Made by a program: the position numbers and the translations under genes. This document shows, piece by piece, positions 1-7,421 of a DNA stretch of 64,000 nt; within the stretch, counting starts at the first letter, position 1, and each line of letters opens with the position of its first letter. The DNA comes from CADEEN01 sp963751775 (lineage in GTDB: Bacteria; Pseudomonadota; Gammaproteobacteria; Burkholderiales; Burkholderiaceae_C). Under the pieces are notes generated by a model, which was given only the letters and a program-made list of their open reading frames with translations, had not been told where the DNA came from and ran no database searches. The stretch spans positions 5,393-69,392 of the forward strand of contig CAVVVW010000014.1 of assembly GCA_963751775.1 (NCBI GenBank), in the 5' to 3' direction.

Positions 1-214
1 CCCGAAGCTTGAAGGCGAGGACGAGAAGTGCAATGCCGGCCATGAAGAGCACAAGCCCGGGCAGCGTGATGTCGATATGAACCTTGATGTCGCCAACGCC
101 TGCCGGGCGCTCGACCCGCACCGCGCTGTAGCCACTCACCGCCAGACACACGATCGCGCCAATGGAGGCAGTGAGTGTGGACAGACGCCAACGGTGCAAG
201 CGGGTTTGATCCAT
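1..214 (-). CDS. Small membrane protein, partial (integron cassette gene)
   Basis: An open frame starts with ATG at 214 and runs off the left edge, giving about 71 residues. The visible part has a short basic N-terminus, one hydrophobic segment at about residues 14-29, a polar loop with VRVERPAG, and a second hydrophobic segment from about residue 48. I do not recognise the family. The start lies ten bases after a GTTAGAC core site, the usual distance between the end of an attC site and the start of the next cassette gene. Identity and length cannot be given because the gene is cut. Confidence 0.55.
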   Translation of the reverse strand, partial: MDQTRLHRWRLSTLTASIGAIVCLAVSGYSAVRVERPAGVGDIKVHIDITLPGLVLFMAGIALLVLAFKLR

Positions 215-224
215 GGGCACTGAT

Positions 225-308
225 GTCTAACGGTTGACACGAGGTGCGGGCGACAGCTGGTGGAGCAAGCAGTTGCACGTCCCCTCGATGGAACGGCCAG
301 GGCTAGGC
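225..308 (-). other. attC recombination site (84 bp)
   Basis: Read on the minus strand, the site starts with GCCTAGC directly after the stop codon of the phosphatase-like gene and ends with GTTAGAC, a perfect GTTRRRY core, ten bases before the ATG of the next gene. The arms next to the cores are partly complementary: CGAGG near 272-276 pairs with CCTCG near 239-243, and the outer cores match at 5 of 7 positions. Stop codon, attC, then start codon is the standard cassette layout. The left core departs from RYYYAAC by one base, so recombination efficiency is uncertain. Confidence 0.7.
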
Positions 309-866
309 TCAGTACGGCTCAAACGGAATATCCGCCTTTCGGAGCTGGGACACCAGCAGGCTCTTCCATGGGCCCTGCGGCGACCAGACTTGTGCGACCG
401 ATTCATAGGCTTGCTCCGGCTTCTCGCGACCGACGATGACGCGGTACAGGAACGTCATGCTAGAGGCGCGCATGTTGACCTGGCAATGGACGAGGACCTT
501 GCGATCGCGAAGTCTGTCCATGGCGGCGACGAACGACTGGAAGTCGGTCTCCGTCGGATCTCCGAACTTGATCGGGATGTTCGTGAACTCAAGACCTTGC
601 TTGCGAACGATGTCTGCTTCACCCGCAATGGCATCTGGCACCGTGGGTGGCGCCAGGTAGATGACTGCCTGAAACCCCTGTGCTGCGAGACCAGAGAGTG
701 CCTCCGCCGTCGGTTGACCCGACGTGACCAGCCGTGGCGATATGGACACGACGTTCGGTGCGTCGAGGACTTGACCGGCCGCGAGCGCACTCCCACACAA
801 AGCAAGCGCGGTGACAAGCGCGAGCGCTGCCGCGGCGTGCCTATGGATGTGTGCAGCGATGCGCAT
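309..866 (-). CDS. Secreted cysteine-phosphatase-like protein (beta-lactamase hydrolase-like/DUF442 type)
   Basis: This encodes 185 residues. Residues 1-29 form a signal peptide ending in GSALA, so the product should be periplasmic. The body resembles the dual-specificity phosphatase-like fold found beside beta-lactamase-fold hydrolases: a P-loop-like stretch VLVHCQVNMRAS contains Cys128 and Arg133, after a conserved-looking SGQPT turn near residues 49-53. Cys and Arg are four residues apart, one fewer than the classic C-x5-R loop, so activity is not certain. It is the last gene before an attC site, with its stop codon abutting the site, and it follows the DUF6010 gene by 23 bp. The two are probably co-transcribed in one cassette. 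Confidence 0.7.
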   Translation of the reverse strand: MRIAAHIHRHAAAALALVTALALCGSALAAGQVLDAPNVVSISPRLVTSGQPTAEALSGLAAQGFQAVIYLAPPTVPDAIAGEADIVRKQGLEFTNIPIKFGDPTETDFQSFVAAMDRLRDRKVLVHCQVNMRASSMTFLYRVIVGREKPEQAYESVAQVWSPQGPWKSLLVSQLRKADIPFEPY

Positions 867-889
867 CCCGTGGGCCCCAAGGCTTCAAC

Positions 890-1306
890 TTACGCCCGGC
901 GAAGATTCGCATCGGGAACACGCCGCGACAGCCACAGAAGATAGGTGCCGACGACCGCATCGACCACGAAGCAGAACACGGGATACCAAACCGGAACGCC
1001 AGTGTTTGTGATGAGCTGGCTGTGTACCAGGTCGTACAGCCCGTGCAGCAGCCAGAATGCGCCGACCACGACGGCCGACTGGCGGACGCTGACAAAAGCG
1101 AAGACAAGGCCGGCAACGACGTACGGCGCGCCGTAGATCATCTCCTTGACGCCCACGGCCGGCTCGCCTGCCTGCAAAGCGAAGAACGCGTAGAGGCCAG
1201 GCAGCGTGAGCAGGCCCAACGCATACAACCAACGTTCGCCACGAATGAATCGCGCGGTCACGATCGTGAGAACACCAACCGCCGCACCGATAAGTGCCTC
1301 GATCAC
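890..1306 (-). CDS. DUF6010-type integral membrane protein
   Basis: This encodes 138 residues starting with GTG at 1306, chosen because an AGGAG ribosome-binding sequence lies seven bases upstream and the start overlaps the previous gene's stop as GTGA. The protein is almost entirely hydrophobic, with about four to five membrane segments, and contains the ARFIRGERW and HGLYDLVH stretches I associate with DUF6010. The function of this family is unknown. It is translationally coupled to the DUF2784 gene and followed by the phosphatase-like gene, all within one presumed cassette. Confidence 0.65.
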   Translation of the reverse strand: MIEALIGAAVGVLTIVTARFIRGERWLYALGLLTLPGLYAFFALQAGEPAVGVKEMIYGAPYVVAGLVFAFVSVRQSAVVVGAFWLLHGLYDLVHSQLITNTGVPVWYPVFCFVVDAVVGTYLLWLSRRVPDANLRRA

Positions 1307-1755
1307 AGCTCGCTCCTCTCTGTAGACGCATGACGTTGGGGCTGAGGGGCTGGCGCCGGGAGTTCGCTTGGCCCGCGGCGCGGCGGGAAGCGCCACCAAA
1401 CGAACAGCACCAACACTGCAAACGCGGAGTAGCCCACGGTGAAGACCCAGACCGGCGCCTCGTAGTAAATGAGCCTTTGGAGCCAGTGCTCGATGAAGCT
1501 CTTCTCGTACGCAGCGGCGCCTGCTTGAACGCGGAGCCAGGATTCCAGAGTCGTGAGCGGACAGAACTGCCCCAACCAGACCTGAAGGACGACAACGGCA
1601 ATGGCTGCCAGATGCGCCGACCGGAACCACAACTGGTTGGCCCAGCGCCAGTGCAACCAGTTTCCTGCCACAACGACGACAAGGCCGCCAACAACGAAGA
1701 GCACGACGCCGAAGTGGAAGACGAGCACTGCATCCGCCAGAAGCTGGTAGGGCAC
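1303..1755 (-). CDS. DUF2784 family membrane protein
   Basis: This encodes 150 residues from a GTG at 1755, with GAGG nine bases upstream. An upstream frame exists but would run back through the attC-like sequence. The stretches LLADAVLVFHF, NWLHWRWAN, CPLTTLE and YYEAPVW are typical of DUF2784, a family of small four-helix membrane proteins of unknown role. The stop overlaps the start of the DUF6010 gene. The gene starts only 9 bp after the recognisable half of an attC site, suggesting that the site was truncated when this gene cluster was joined to it. Confidence 0.7.
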   Translation of the reverse strand: MPYQLLADAVLVFHFGVVLFVVGGLVVVVAGNWLHWRWANQLWFRSAHLAAIAVVVLQVWLGQFCPLTTLESWLRVQAGAAAYEKSFIEHWLQRLIYYEAPVWVFTVGYSAFAVLVLFVWWRFPPRRGPSELPAPAPQPQRHASTERSEL

Positions 1756-1763
1756 GAGTGGAG

Positions 1764-1789
1764 TCCTCGCGTCGAACCAGGCGTTAGGC
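1764..1789 (-). other. Half attC site at the stop of the CZB gene
   Basis: On the minus strand GCCTAAC (1783-1789), a perfect RYYYAAC core, overlaps the TAA stop of the CZB gene. It continues as GCCTGGTTCGACGCGAGG, which looks like the left arm of an attC site. I cannot find a matching right arm and GTTRRRY core before the next gene. The site therefore looks deleted or rearranged. Confidence 0.5.
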
Positions 1790-2170
1790 GACAGCGCTGT
1801 AGCCAACTGCGGGCTTGTACTCGCCAATCTGGCGTCGCAGCGACTCGATGGCAAGAACGATGGCGCGCGACGCCAGCGCATACGGAGTTCCGGCGCCCAG
1901 CATCTGCTCGGCTTCGGCGTAGCTGCGGGCGTTGATCATGGCGGCCACGTCGGCGGCGCGGCGGTGAAATCTTGCGTGCGCAACCAGGCACTCCTCATGT
2001 GCGGGCAGCGCGCCATATCTTGACTTGGACGGGCCGTGCAGCCAGCGTCCAAGCTCGCAGCACGCGTCGCTCGCTATCGTGTCCAGGTCGAGAGTGGCCT
2101 TTTCGGAGATCGCCCCGCGCAGCCTGATCTTCCAATCCGTGTGCGCGTTGGTTGCCTCCGTGAAGTTCAT
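1784..2170 (-). CDS. CZB domain protein (chemoreceptor zinc-binding type)
   Basis: This encodes 128 residues starting at the ATG at 2170. It is a stand-alone CZB domain. The four-helix zinc site signature is present: His9 followed by WKIRLR, then Cys36-x-LGRWL, and later H-x-x-FH near residues 62-66. In other proteins this domain is fused to chemoreceptors or diguanylate cyclases and binds zinc through His/Cys ligands. Here it is alone in a presumed cassette, so a free cytoplasmic zinc sensor or adaptor is an inference. Its stop codon lies inside an attC core. Confidence 0.75.
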   Translation of the reverse strand: MNFTEATNAHTDWKIRLRGAISEKATLDLDTIASDACCELGRWLHGPSKSRYGALPAHEECLVAHARFHRRAADVAAMINARSYAEAEQMLGAGTPYALASRAIVLAIESLRRQIGEYKPAVGYSAVA

Positions 2171-2222
2171 GATGTGCTTCGCCGTTTGGAGGTGCGTGCG
2201 CGGGGGGCGACGTGATCGCGTG

Positions 2223-2702
2223 TCAGTAGGGAAGGCAGTTCTTGTGAACGAATTTCCACGTCCCGTCGACAAACAAGGCTTTGAGGTCGTCGTCTGGATA
2301 ACTCCCTACGTCTCCCGGCGTTCTATCGCCGACCTCGAGGTAAACAACCTCTTCCGAGGTTTCGTTCATCAGACGGTGACCATTCCCCGTTCCGGCTTTG
2401 AAGCCCGCGCACATGCCTGGCGCCAGGCGAGCGAGACCTTCGTCGGTATGCAGTGTGGGGTGGCCTTGCAGGATGTAGATGAACTCATCCTGCTTGGTGT
2501 GGGCGTGGCGAAGGGCTGAGACCGCACCAGGTTCGAGGCGCGTGAGGTTGACGCCGAAGTTGGTGAGACCGAAGAGATCGCCGAGCGGATGCTTCTGCCT
2601 GCCGGACATGCGAGAGGCGAACGGCTCGGGGTAACTTGAAGGCTTGACGCGCTTGGGCGCTTCGGCAGCCGTGACCACGGTTGGGTAGGAGTTCTTTGCC
2701 AT
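2223..2702 (-). CDS. Cupin domain protein
   Basis: This encodes 159 residues starting with ATG at 2702. It is a single cupin barrel: the motif-1 region contains RHAHTKQDEFIYILQG (metal-binding H-x-H and E) and motif 2 follows with GNGHRLMNET. The remainder matches uncharacterised small cupins that often carry PDDD-x-K near the C-terminus. The substrate is unknown. The gene lies 44 bp after the TfoX-type gene and 52 bp before the CZB gene. No attC is visible in either gap, so the three may share one cassette. Confidence 0.75.
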   Translation of the reverse strand: MAKNSYPTVVTAAEAPKRVKPSSYPEPFASRMSGRQKHPLGDLFGLTNFGVNLTRLEPGAVSALRHAHTKQDEFIYILQGHPTLHTDEGLARLAPGMCAGFKAGTGNGHRLMNETSEEVVYLEVGDRTPGDVGSYPDDDLKALFVDGTWKFVHKNCLPY

Positions 2703-2746
2703 GTGAAGCTCGCGAAGTAGGGCAATGAGGGCTGACGTTTGCCCAT

Positions 2747-3085
2747 TCACTTGGATTTCTTCGCCGGCAAACCGGCCACGTAGCCCACGCACCAGGACAC
2801 CCACGCCAGAAGGTCTCGGTCTTCGGCCAACCCCGGTGGGTCGATGTAGACGTAGCCTTTCATCGGTTTGCCGGTGAACTTCATCTCACGCACGTGGGGA
2901 AGAGCCAAGGCATCTTCATATCGCTCGGCGCCCACGCGTGCCATGAGGCTCGCGCCCGATATGCCTACGAACATCTTGCCTTCGACGAGGAATGCGAGCC
3001 CGCCGAACATCCTGCGCTCCGACACGAGTTCCCGACCGGCAAGCGCCTCTCGAACACGTTGAGCAAGACCTTCGTCGAATGCCAT
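2747..3085 (-). CDS. TfoX/Sxy N-terminal domain protein
   Basis: This encodes 112 residues and corresponds to the N-terminal TfoX domain alone: RRMFGGLAFLVEGKMFVG near residues 24-41, then the conserved YEDAL and GYVYIDP stretches. Full-length TfoX regulates competence in Gammaproteobacteria. Short N-domain proteins are common in cassettes and their role is unknown. The C-terminus is lysine-rich (PAKKSK). The start is 16 bases beyond the proposed attC site at 3102-3160. Confidence 0.75.
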   Translation of the reverse strand: MAFDEGLAQRVREALAGRELVSERRMFGGLAFLVEGKMFVGISGASLMARVGAERYEDALALPHVREMKFTGKPMKGYVYIDPPGLAEDRDLLAWVSWCVGYVAGLPAKKSK

Positions 3086-3101
3086 GTTGAGCTGCCTAGC
3101 T

Positions 3102-3160
3102 GCCTAGACGTTGAATTTCAGCCGCCGCCGGAACAGGCCCGCTCGAGCGAGGCCTTAGGC
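3102..3160 (-). other. Degenerate attC site (59 bp)
   Basis: On the minus strand the site starts with GCCTAAG overlapping the MAPEG stop codon. It has a GC-rich spacer, then GGCTGAAATTCAACG, which resembles the right arm of classical attC sites, and ends in TCTAGGC. Length and placement between two cassette genes fit a short attC site, but both cores deviate from consensus and arm complementarity is weak. Confidence 0.4.
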
Positions 3161-3550
3161 CGCACCCGCCGCGCGGGAAAGACACCAGACGCCAAACCCG
3201 AGCATCGGTACAAAGGTGAGGATCATTCCGATGGCGCGGGGAAGGCCCCAACCCTTGAGGATGAGTATGGCCGCATGCATGACGCGACCGACGAAAAGTG
3301 ATGCTCCGCCAGTCCACAAGAGCCATGCTGGGGCCCCCGTGAGTTCTGCGGCCGCCATTGCCAGCAAGACGATCGGGACAGTTTCCGTGTAGTTTCCGTG
3401 CGCCCGCATGCGACGCAAGAGCGTCTGGTCGCCGCCGTCAAAGAATTGAATGCCCGTGCGTGCCCGCCTATAGCCAACCATCACGGTGAGCGGAATCTGC
3501 AGCACAGCGAAGGTACCAATGAACAGGGTCGAGGTTGGGATGCCGATCAT
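3155..3550 (-). CDS. MAPEG family membrane protein
   Basis: This encodes 131 residues starting at ATG 3550. A four-helix membrane protein of the MAPEG group (membrane-associated eicosanoid and glutathione metabolism): the N-terminal helix is followed by GYRRARTGIQFFDGGD, an RMRAHGNYTETVP loop and an LFVGRVMHA stretch, all typical of bacterial MAPEG proteins. Bacterial members may act on glutathione-linked lipophilic electrophiles, but the substrate is not predictable. It is the second cassette gene from the integrase side. An AATCTCCTCCTC stretch upstream gives no strong Shine-Dalgarno sequence, but GAGG lies seven bases before the ATG. Confidence 0.8.
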   Translation of the reverse strand: MIGIPTSTLFIGTFAVLQIPLTVMVGYRRARTGIQFFDGGDQTLLRRMRAHGNYTETVPIVLLAMAAAELTGAPAWLLWTGGASLFVGRVMHAAILILKGWGLPRAIGMILTFVPMLGFGVWCLSRAAGAA

Positions 3551-3584
3551 GTTTGTACCTCAGTGAGGAGGAGATTGAATGTGT

Positions 3585-3657
3585 GGCCAACGTTCGACGT
3601 GAGCCGCAGCAACAAGCATGCGAAGCGTGCTTGTTGCTGTCGGCTCGATGGAGTGGT
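3585..3657 (-). other. attC site of the first cassette, split by the group II intron
   Basis: Joining 3585-3657 to 5656-5662 restores an attC site. On the minus strand it reads CTCTAAC (overlapping the GNAT stop), CACTCCATCGAGCCG, a very strong central stem of CAGCAACAAGC against its complement around a GAA loop (about 3607-3640), CGGCTCACGTCGAAC, then GTTGGCC. The GAGCCG/CGGCTC arms are complementary. The intron lies in the strand that shows GTTAGAG, that is the bottom strand of attC, immediately after GT. Confidence 0.75.
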
Positions 3658-5655
3658 GTGCGCCCAGCATGGGCGCGAACTTATGGGGTGCAAGTCCCCT
3701 GTGGGAGTACCGACTTGGACTCATCGTGAGCAAGGATAACCACGAGCCGACGGCAAGGGCAAGACCGCGAGGTATTGTCTGGAGGAAGCCCGAGTGCAAG
3801 AGGTGCGAGGCGACGGACAGAAACCGCATACAAGGCCGAGGGCTGCGAGGCGAGCTGGCACATGACAGCAAAGCCCAGCGGTACGCAGCCTACGGTAAAT
3901 GCGGCGCTTGTGCACCGACAGTTCGCGTCCCTTACCTGGGGAGATCTGCACCGCGAGCGGTGCGCGTCGATGGTGGCAAAACCCGGATGGTTCACACCGG
4001 GACACCAAGAACCGAGCGCCGCGGCGAGCTGCCCGCTGCGAGCGATGAACAGGCAGCAACCACCATCGAAGCGCACAGCGCGGCACGCGGCAACGCGCGA
4101 CGTGACGGCGCAGAAGTCAGCAGACGCCGTAGTAGGCGGCCGGGAGTCGGGCCGCTGAAGGGCTGAACAACAGAGACACAAGGAGCAGACGTTGCCGACC
4201 TCGAACGCATCGACCAAGCCCGACCGGGCGAGATGCGCGCGGCGGCCGGCACGCACCGAGCCTTGAGACAAGACGAAGCAATCACTGAAGACCTGCTGCA
4301 AGCGGTGCTGGCCAGCGACAACCTGGCGCGGGCGTGGAAACGGGTGAAGGCCAACCGGGGAGCGCCGGGCATTGACGGCGTGACCATGCAGGACTGGCCC
4401 GCCCATGCGCGCGACACACTGGCCGGCGTTGCGAGCGCAGATCGAAGGCAAGGGCGATACCGGCCGCAGGCGGTGCGAAGGGTGCGAGATACCCAAGCCC
4501 GACGGCGGCAAGCGGCATGCTCGGAATTCCCACGGTCACCGACCGTGTGGTCCAGCAAGCCATCGCCCAAGTGCTCACGCCGATCTTCGATCCGACATTC
4601 TCGGAATCGAGCTTCGGGTTTAGACCGGGCCGCAATGCACACCAGGCGATCAGGCAGGTGCAGGCGAGCGTGAAGGCCGGCTGGCGCATCGCGGTGGACA
4701 TCGACCTGGCCAAGTTCTTCGACACGGTCAATCACGACGTGTTGATGAGCTTGCTGGGGCGAACGATCCGCGACAAGCGACTGCTGGCTCTGATCGGGCG
4801 CTACCTGCGCGCCGGGGTGCTGGTCGGTGAGCACATCGAACCGAGCGAGGTGGGCACGCCGCAAGGCGGGCCACTGCGCCCATTGCTGGCCAACATCCTG
4901 CTGCACCAGCTCGACCGCGAGTTGGAACGGCGGGGCCACCGCTTCGCGCGCTACGCCGACGACATGATCATTCTTGTCAAGAGCCGACGCGCCGCGCAGC
5001 GGGTCATGCGCAGCATCACGCGATACCTGGAGACGACCCTCAAGCTCACGGTCAACCCTGCCAAAAGCAAGGTCGCGCCGATGAGCGAATGCAGCTTCCT
5101 GGGCTTCACCATCCAGGGCAAGAAGATTCGCTGGACCGACAAGTCGGCGGCGGAATTCAAGCACCGGGTGCGTGAGCTGACGGGGCGAAGCTGGGGCGTA
5201 TCGATGGACCACCGGCTGCACAAGCTGGGGCAATACCTGCGGGGCTGGACGGCGTACTTCGGCATCAGCCAGTACTACCGCCCGGTGCCCGAACTGGACG
5301 ACTGGATCAGGCGACGCATCCGCATGTGCTACTGGAAACAGTGGCGCTGGGTGCGCACGAAGATCAAGCACTTGCTGGCTTTGGGCGTGAGCCTGAAGAC
5401 GGCGATCCAGCATGGCGTCAGCAGCAAGAGCTATTGGCACATGGCGCGAACCCCGGCGCTGCAGCAGGCACTGTCCAACGCGTGGTTGAAAGCGCAAGGC
5501 TGGTCAGCGTGAAGGACAGTGGTGCAAGGCCCAGGGCTACACCACTTGAAGGAACGAACGCTTCGTCGAGCGAGCCGACTTGTTGAACCGCCCACTGCGG
5601 ACCCGCACGGTGGGTGGTGTGGGGGCTGGGGGTCAGAAACCCCCGGCTACCCGAT
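3658..5655 (+). mobile_element. Group IIC intron of the attC-targeting class
   Basis: The element begins with GTGCGCCCAGCATGGGCGC, the 5' end typical of class C group II introns, followed by the ATGGGGTGCAAGTCCCC helix near 3683-3702. It carries a reverse transcriptase/maturase gene from about 4233 and ends with a GC-rich 3' region containing a GGGGG/CCCCC hairpin near 5630-5646 and the terminal CTACCCGAT. It is about 2.0 kb, the usual size. The flanking exons join as GGT/TAGAGC, the bottom strand of an attC R'' core, which is the known target of the IIC-attC class. Exact ends are set by analogy and could be off by a base. Confidence 0.85.
4233..5512 (+). CDS. ltrA: Group II intron reverse transcriptase/maturase (apparent frameshifts)
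   Basis: About 425 residues after correction. The N-terminal RT part has LLQAVLASDNLARAWKRVKANRGAPGIDG, broken by apparent indels near 4415 (+1), 4462 (-1), 4490 (+1) and 4515 (+1). From 4517 the frame is clean: MLGIPTVTDRVVQQ, FGFRPGRNAHQA, DIDLAKFFDTVNHD, GTPQGGPL, the catalytic YADDMIIL box, then FLGFTI and the group II maturase domain with LGQYLRGWTAYFG. Length and motifs match intron-encoded proteins of class C, which lack an endonuclease domain. The four indels cluster within 100 bp, so either the sequence is poor here or the intron is decaying. The gene lies inside intron domain IV and is needed for splicing and retrohoming. Confidence 0.8.
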
Positions 5656-6149
5656 TAGAGCGCATCTGCACCGAGCGCCCGCGCCGGCAGCCAACAGGCC
5701 ATGCGAGTGACTTTGCACCCACGGCGCGTGAACTGGCCGGAAATTGGAAAGAAGCCCAATGAGCGGTAAGCGTTCAAGGCGTGCGGCGTGGAGTTGAGCT
5801 CAACGGTCTTCACTTCCGGGAACACCTCTTCTATGTGAGCGCGCGCCGCCTCCCACAGACCTCTGGCCACACCCCGACGCAGATGCCGTGGATGCACAAA
5901 GAGCATGCTGATCAGTGACGGGCGTGGCATAAGGATGAAGCCAACGACCTGTTCTCCTGAAACTTCGGCAGCGGCGAAAGCCGGAGCTTTCAGGAGTTCT
6001 GCCATTGCCTCGGGAGACGTCTCAGCAAGAAGCCGTTCGCTGGCACTCGGCTCCCAGTCAGCTGCGGCCAGTTCACTGAAGCTCTCGTGCACGAGCCGGG
6101 AGACTGCCACTGCCATCTCTGACGTCGCGGTAACCAGTGTTCGGCTCAT
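5655..6149 (-). CDS. GNAT family N-acetyltransferase (first integron cassette)
   Basis: This encodes 164 residues starting at ATG 6149. The GNAT fold signature is clear: MLFVHPRHLRRGVARGLWE contains the acetyl-CoA-binding R-x-x-G-x-A, followed by VELNSTPHALNAYRSLGFF typical of the C-terminal strand and helix. The substrate is unknown; cassette GNATs often modify small molecules, including antibiotics. The start lies three bases after GTTAGAG, the core where this cassette joins attI, so it is the most recently inserted cassette. Its TAA stop is inside the attC core and is kept both with and without the group II intron. Confidence 0.85.
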   Translation of the reverse strand: MSRTLVTATSEMAVAVSRLVHESFSELAAADWEPSASERLLAETSPEAMAELLKAPAFAAAEVSGEQVVGFILMPRPSLISMLFVHPRHLRRGVARGLWEAARAHIEEVFPEVKTVELNSTPHALNAYRSLGFFPISGQFTRRGCKVTRMACWLPARALGADAL

Positions 6150-6161
6150 GCGCTCTAACTA

Positions 6162-7268
6162 GTGGACTGTAACGTTTAAATAGGAAGTATCATCGTGCCT
6201 GTGGAGGGCGCGATGGAACTGACCAAGACCGAACTCATGGAACTGCAGCGACAAGCCAGTGCGAGGAACGGTCGAGCCGATGCGGCGCGACACGCTCGAC
6301 TGATCCTGCTGTTGGCCGATGGACTGACGTGGGCCGAGATTCGCGCCAAGCTCGACTGCAGCGACAGCTACATCGATCGCTGGAGCAAGCGCTTTGCCGC
6401 CGATCGGCTGGCCGGACTGTTTGCTCGCCATGCTGGGCGCGAACGCTACAAGGTGACCGATCGCGTCGAGGCGCGCGTGCTGGCCCGCACCACCAAGCGC
6501 AAGCCCGCCGACGGCTCGACGCACTGGTCCTCGCGCAAGCTTGCCGCCGAACTCGGCGGCGACATCTCGCACATGACCGTGGCACGCATCTGGGCCAAGC
6601 ATGGCATCAAGCCGCATCGGCTCGAGGGCTATCTCGCCTCCAACGATCCCAGACTTCGAGGCCAAGGCCGCCGACGTCATCGGGCTGTACCTGAACCCGC
6701 CGCAGCACGCCGCAGTGTTCAGCGTCGATGAGAAGACGGCGATCCAGGCGCTGGACCGCAAGGATCCGGTGCTGCCGTTGTCGCCCGGACGCGCCGAGCG
6801 TCATGGGTTCGAGTACTTCCGACACGGCACGCTGTCGCTGTACGCGGCCTTCAACACCAAGACCGGCGAAGTGCTCGGCAAGACCGCAGCCCGCCACACC
6901 TCGGCCGAGTTCGTGGCCTTCCTCACCGACATCGTGGCCAACCAGCCTCGCGGCAAGGAGATCCACGTCATCGCCGACAACCTCTCGGCGCACAAGACCA
7001 AGCAGGTCGACGCGTTCCTGACTGAGCATCCGCGACGTTCATATGCACTTCACCCCGACCTACTCGTCCTGGCTCAACCAGGTCGAGCTGTGGTTCGCCA
7101 AGATCGAGCGCGACGTGATCGCCCGCGGCGTGTTCACCTCCGTGCCAGACCTCAAGCGAAAACTCATGCGCTACATCCGTCAATACAACAAGCAGCCCAA
7201 AGCCCGTGAAGTGGAAGTACTTCGATCCCACACGGCGCATCACTCCCGATTCAATCGTTACGGCCCAC
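6162..7268 (+). mobile_element. IS630-family insertion sequence, 1107 bp
   Basis: The element is flanked by TA on both sides (6160-6161 and 7269-7270), the target duplication of the IS630/Tc1 group. The ends are inverted repeats: GTGGACTGTAACGTTTAAAT on the left and GTGGGCCGTAACGATTGAAT as the complement of the right end, about 16 of 20 identical. It carries one transposase gene reading rightward, away from the cassettes. It has separated the attI side of the integron from the first cassette. Confidence 0.85.
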
Positions 7269-7271
7269 TAG
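6195..7271 (+). CDS. IS630 family transposase (three apparent frameshifts)
   Basis: About 357 residues after removing single extra bases near 6652, 7033 and 7201; the start is GTG or ATG near 6195-6213. The N-terminal part is a winged-helix DNA-binding region (LTWAEIRAKLDCSDSYIDRW), followed by the DDE catalytic core: FSVDEKTAIQALDR supplies the first aspartate, HVIADNLSAHKT the second, and YSSWLNQVELWFAKIERD the glutamate. The stop codon TAG overlaps the right TA target duplication. All three indels are +1, as in neighbouring housekeeping genes, so the transposase may really be intact. Confidence 0.85.
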
Positions 7272-7421
7272 ATATAGACATGTGGTGGTACCGGCCTCAG
7301 AGTTGCGTATGCAGCCGGCGACTACCGCGATGCTACGCGGCGGCTCCCCTCTGTGGAAGCCCCGAAAACTTCCCACCTTTGGGGGATCGCTCGGCGTCAT
7401 ACGCGGCCTAAGAATTGGCGG
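7271..7421 (-). other. Presumed attI region between IS630 and intI
   Basis: In integrons the attI site lies between the integrase start and the first cassette. Here that interval is 7271-7421 plus the CTCTAAC core at 6153-6159, now separated by the IS630 element. Removing the element and one TA joins CTCTAACTA to GATATAGACATGTGG. No second integrase-binding repeat can be proven by eye, and no LexA-like CTGT-N8-ACAG box is seen. The cassette promoter Pc is expected here or inside intI. Confidence 0.5.
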
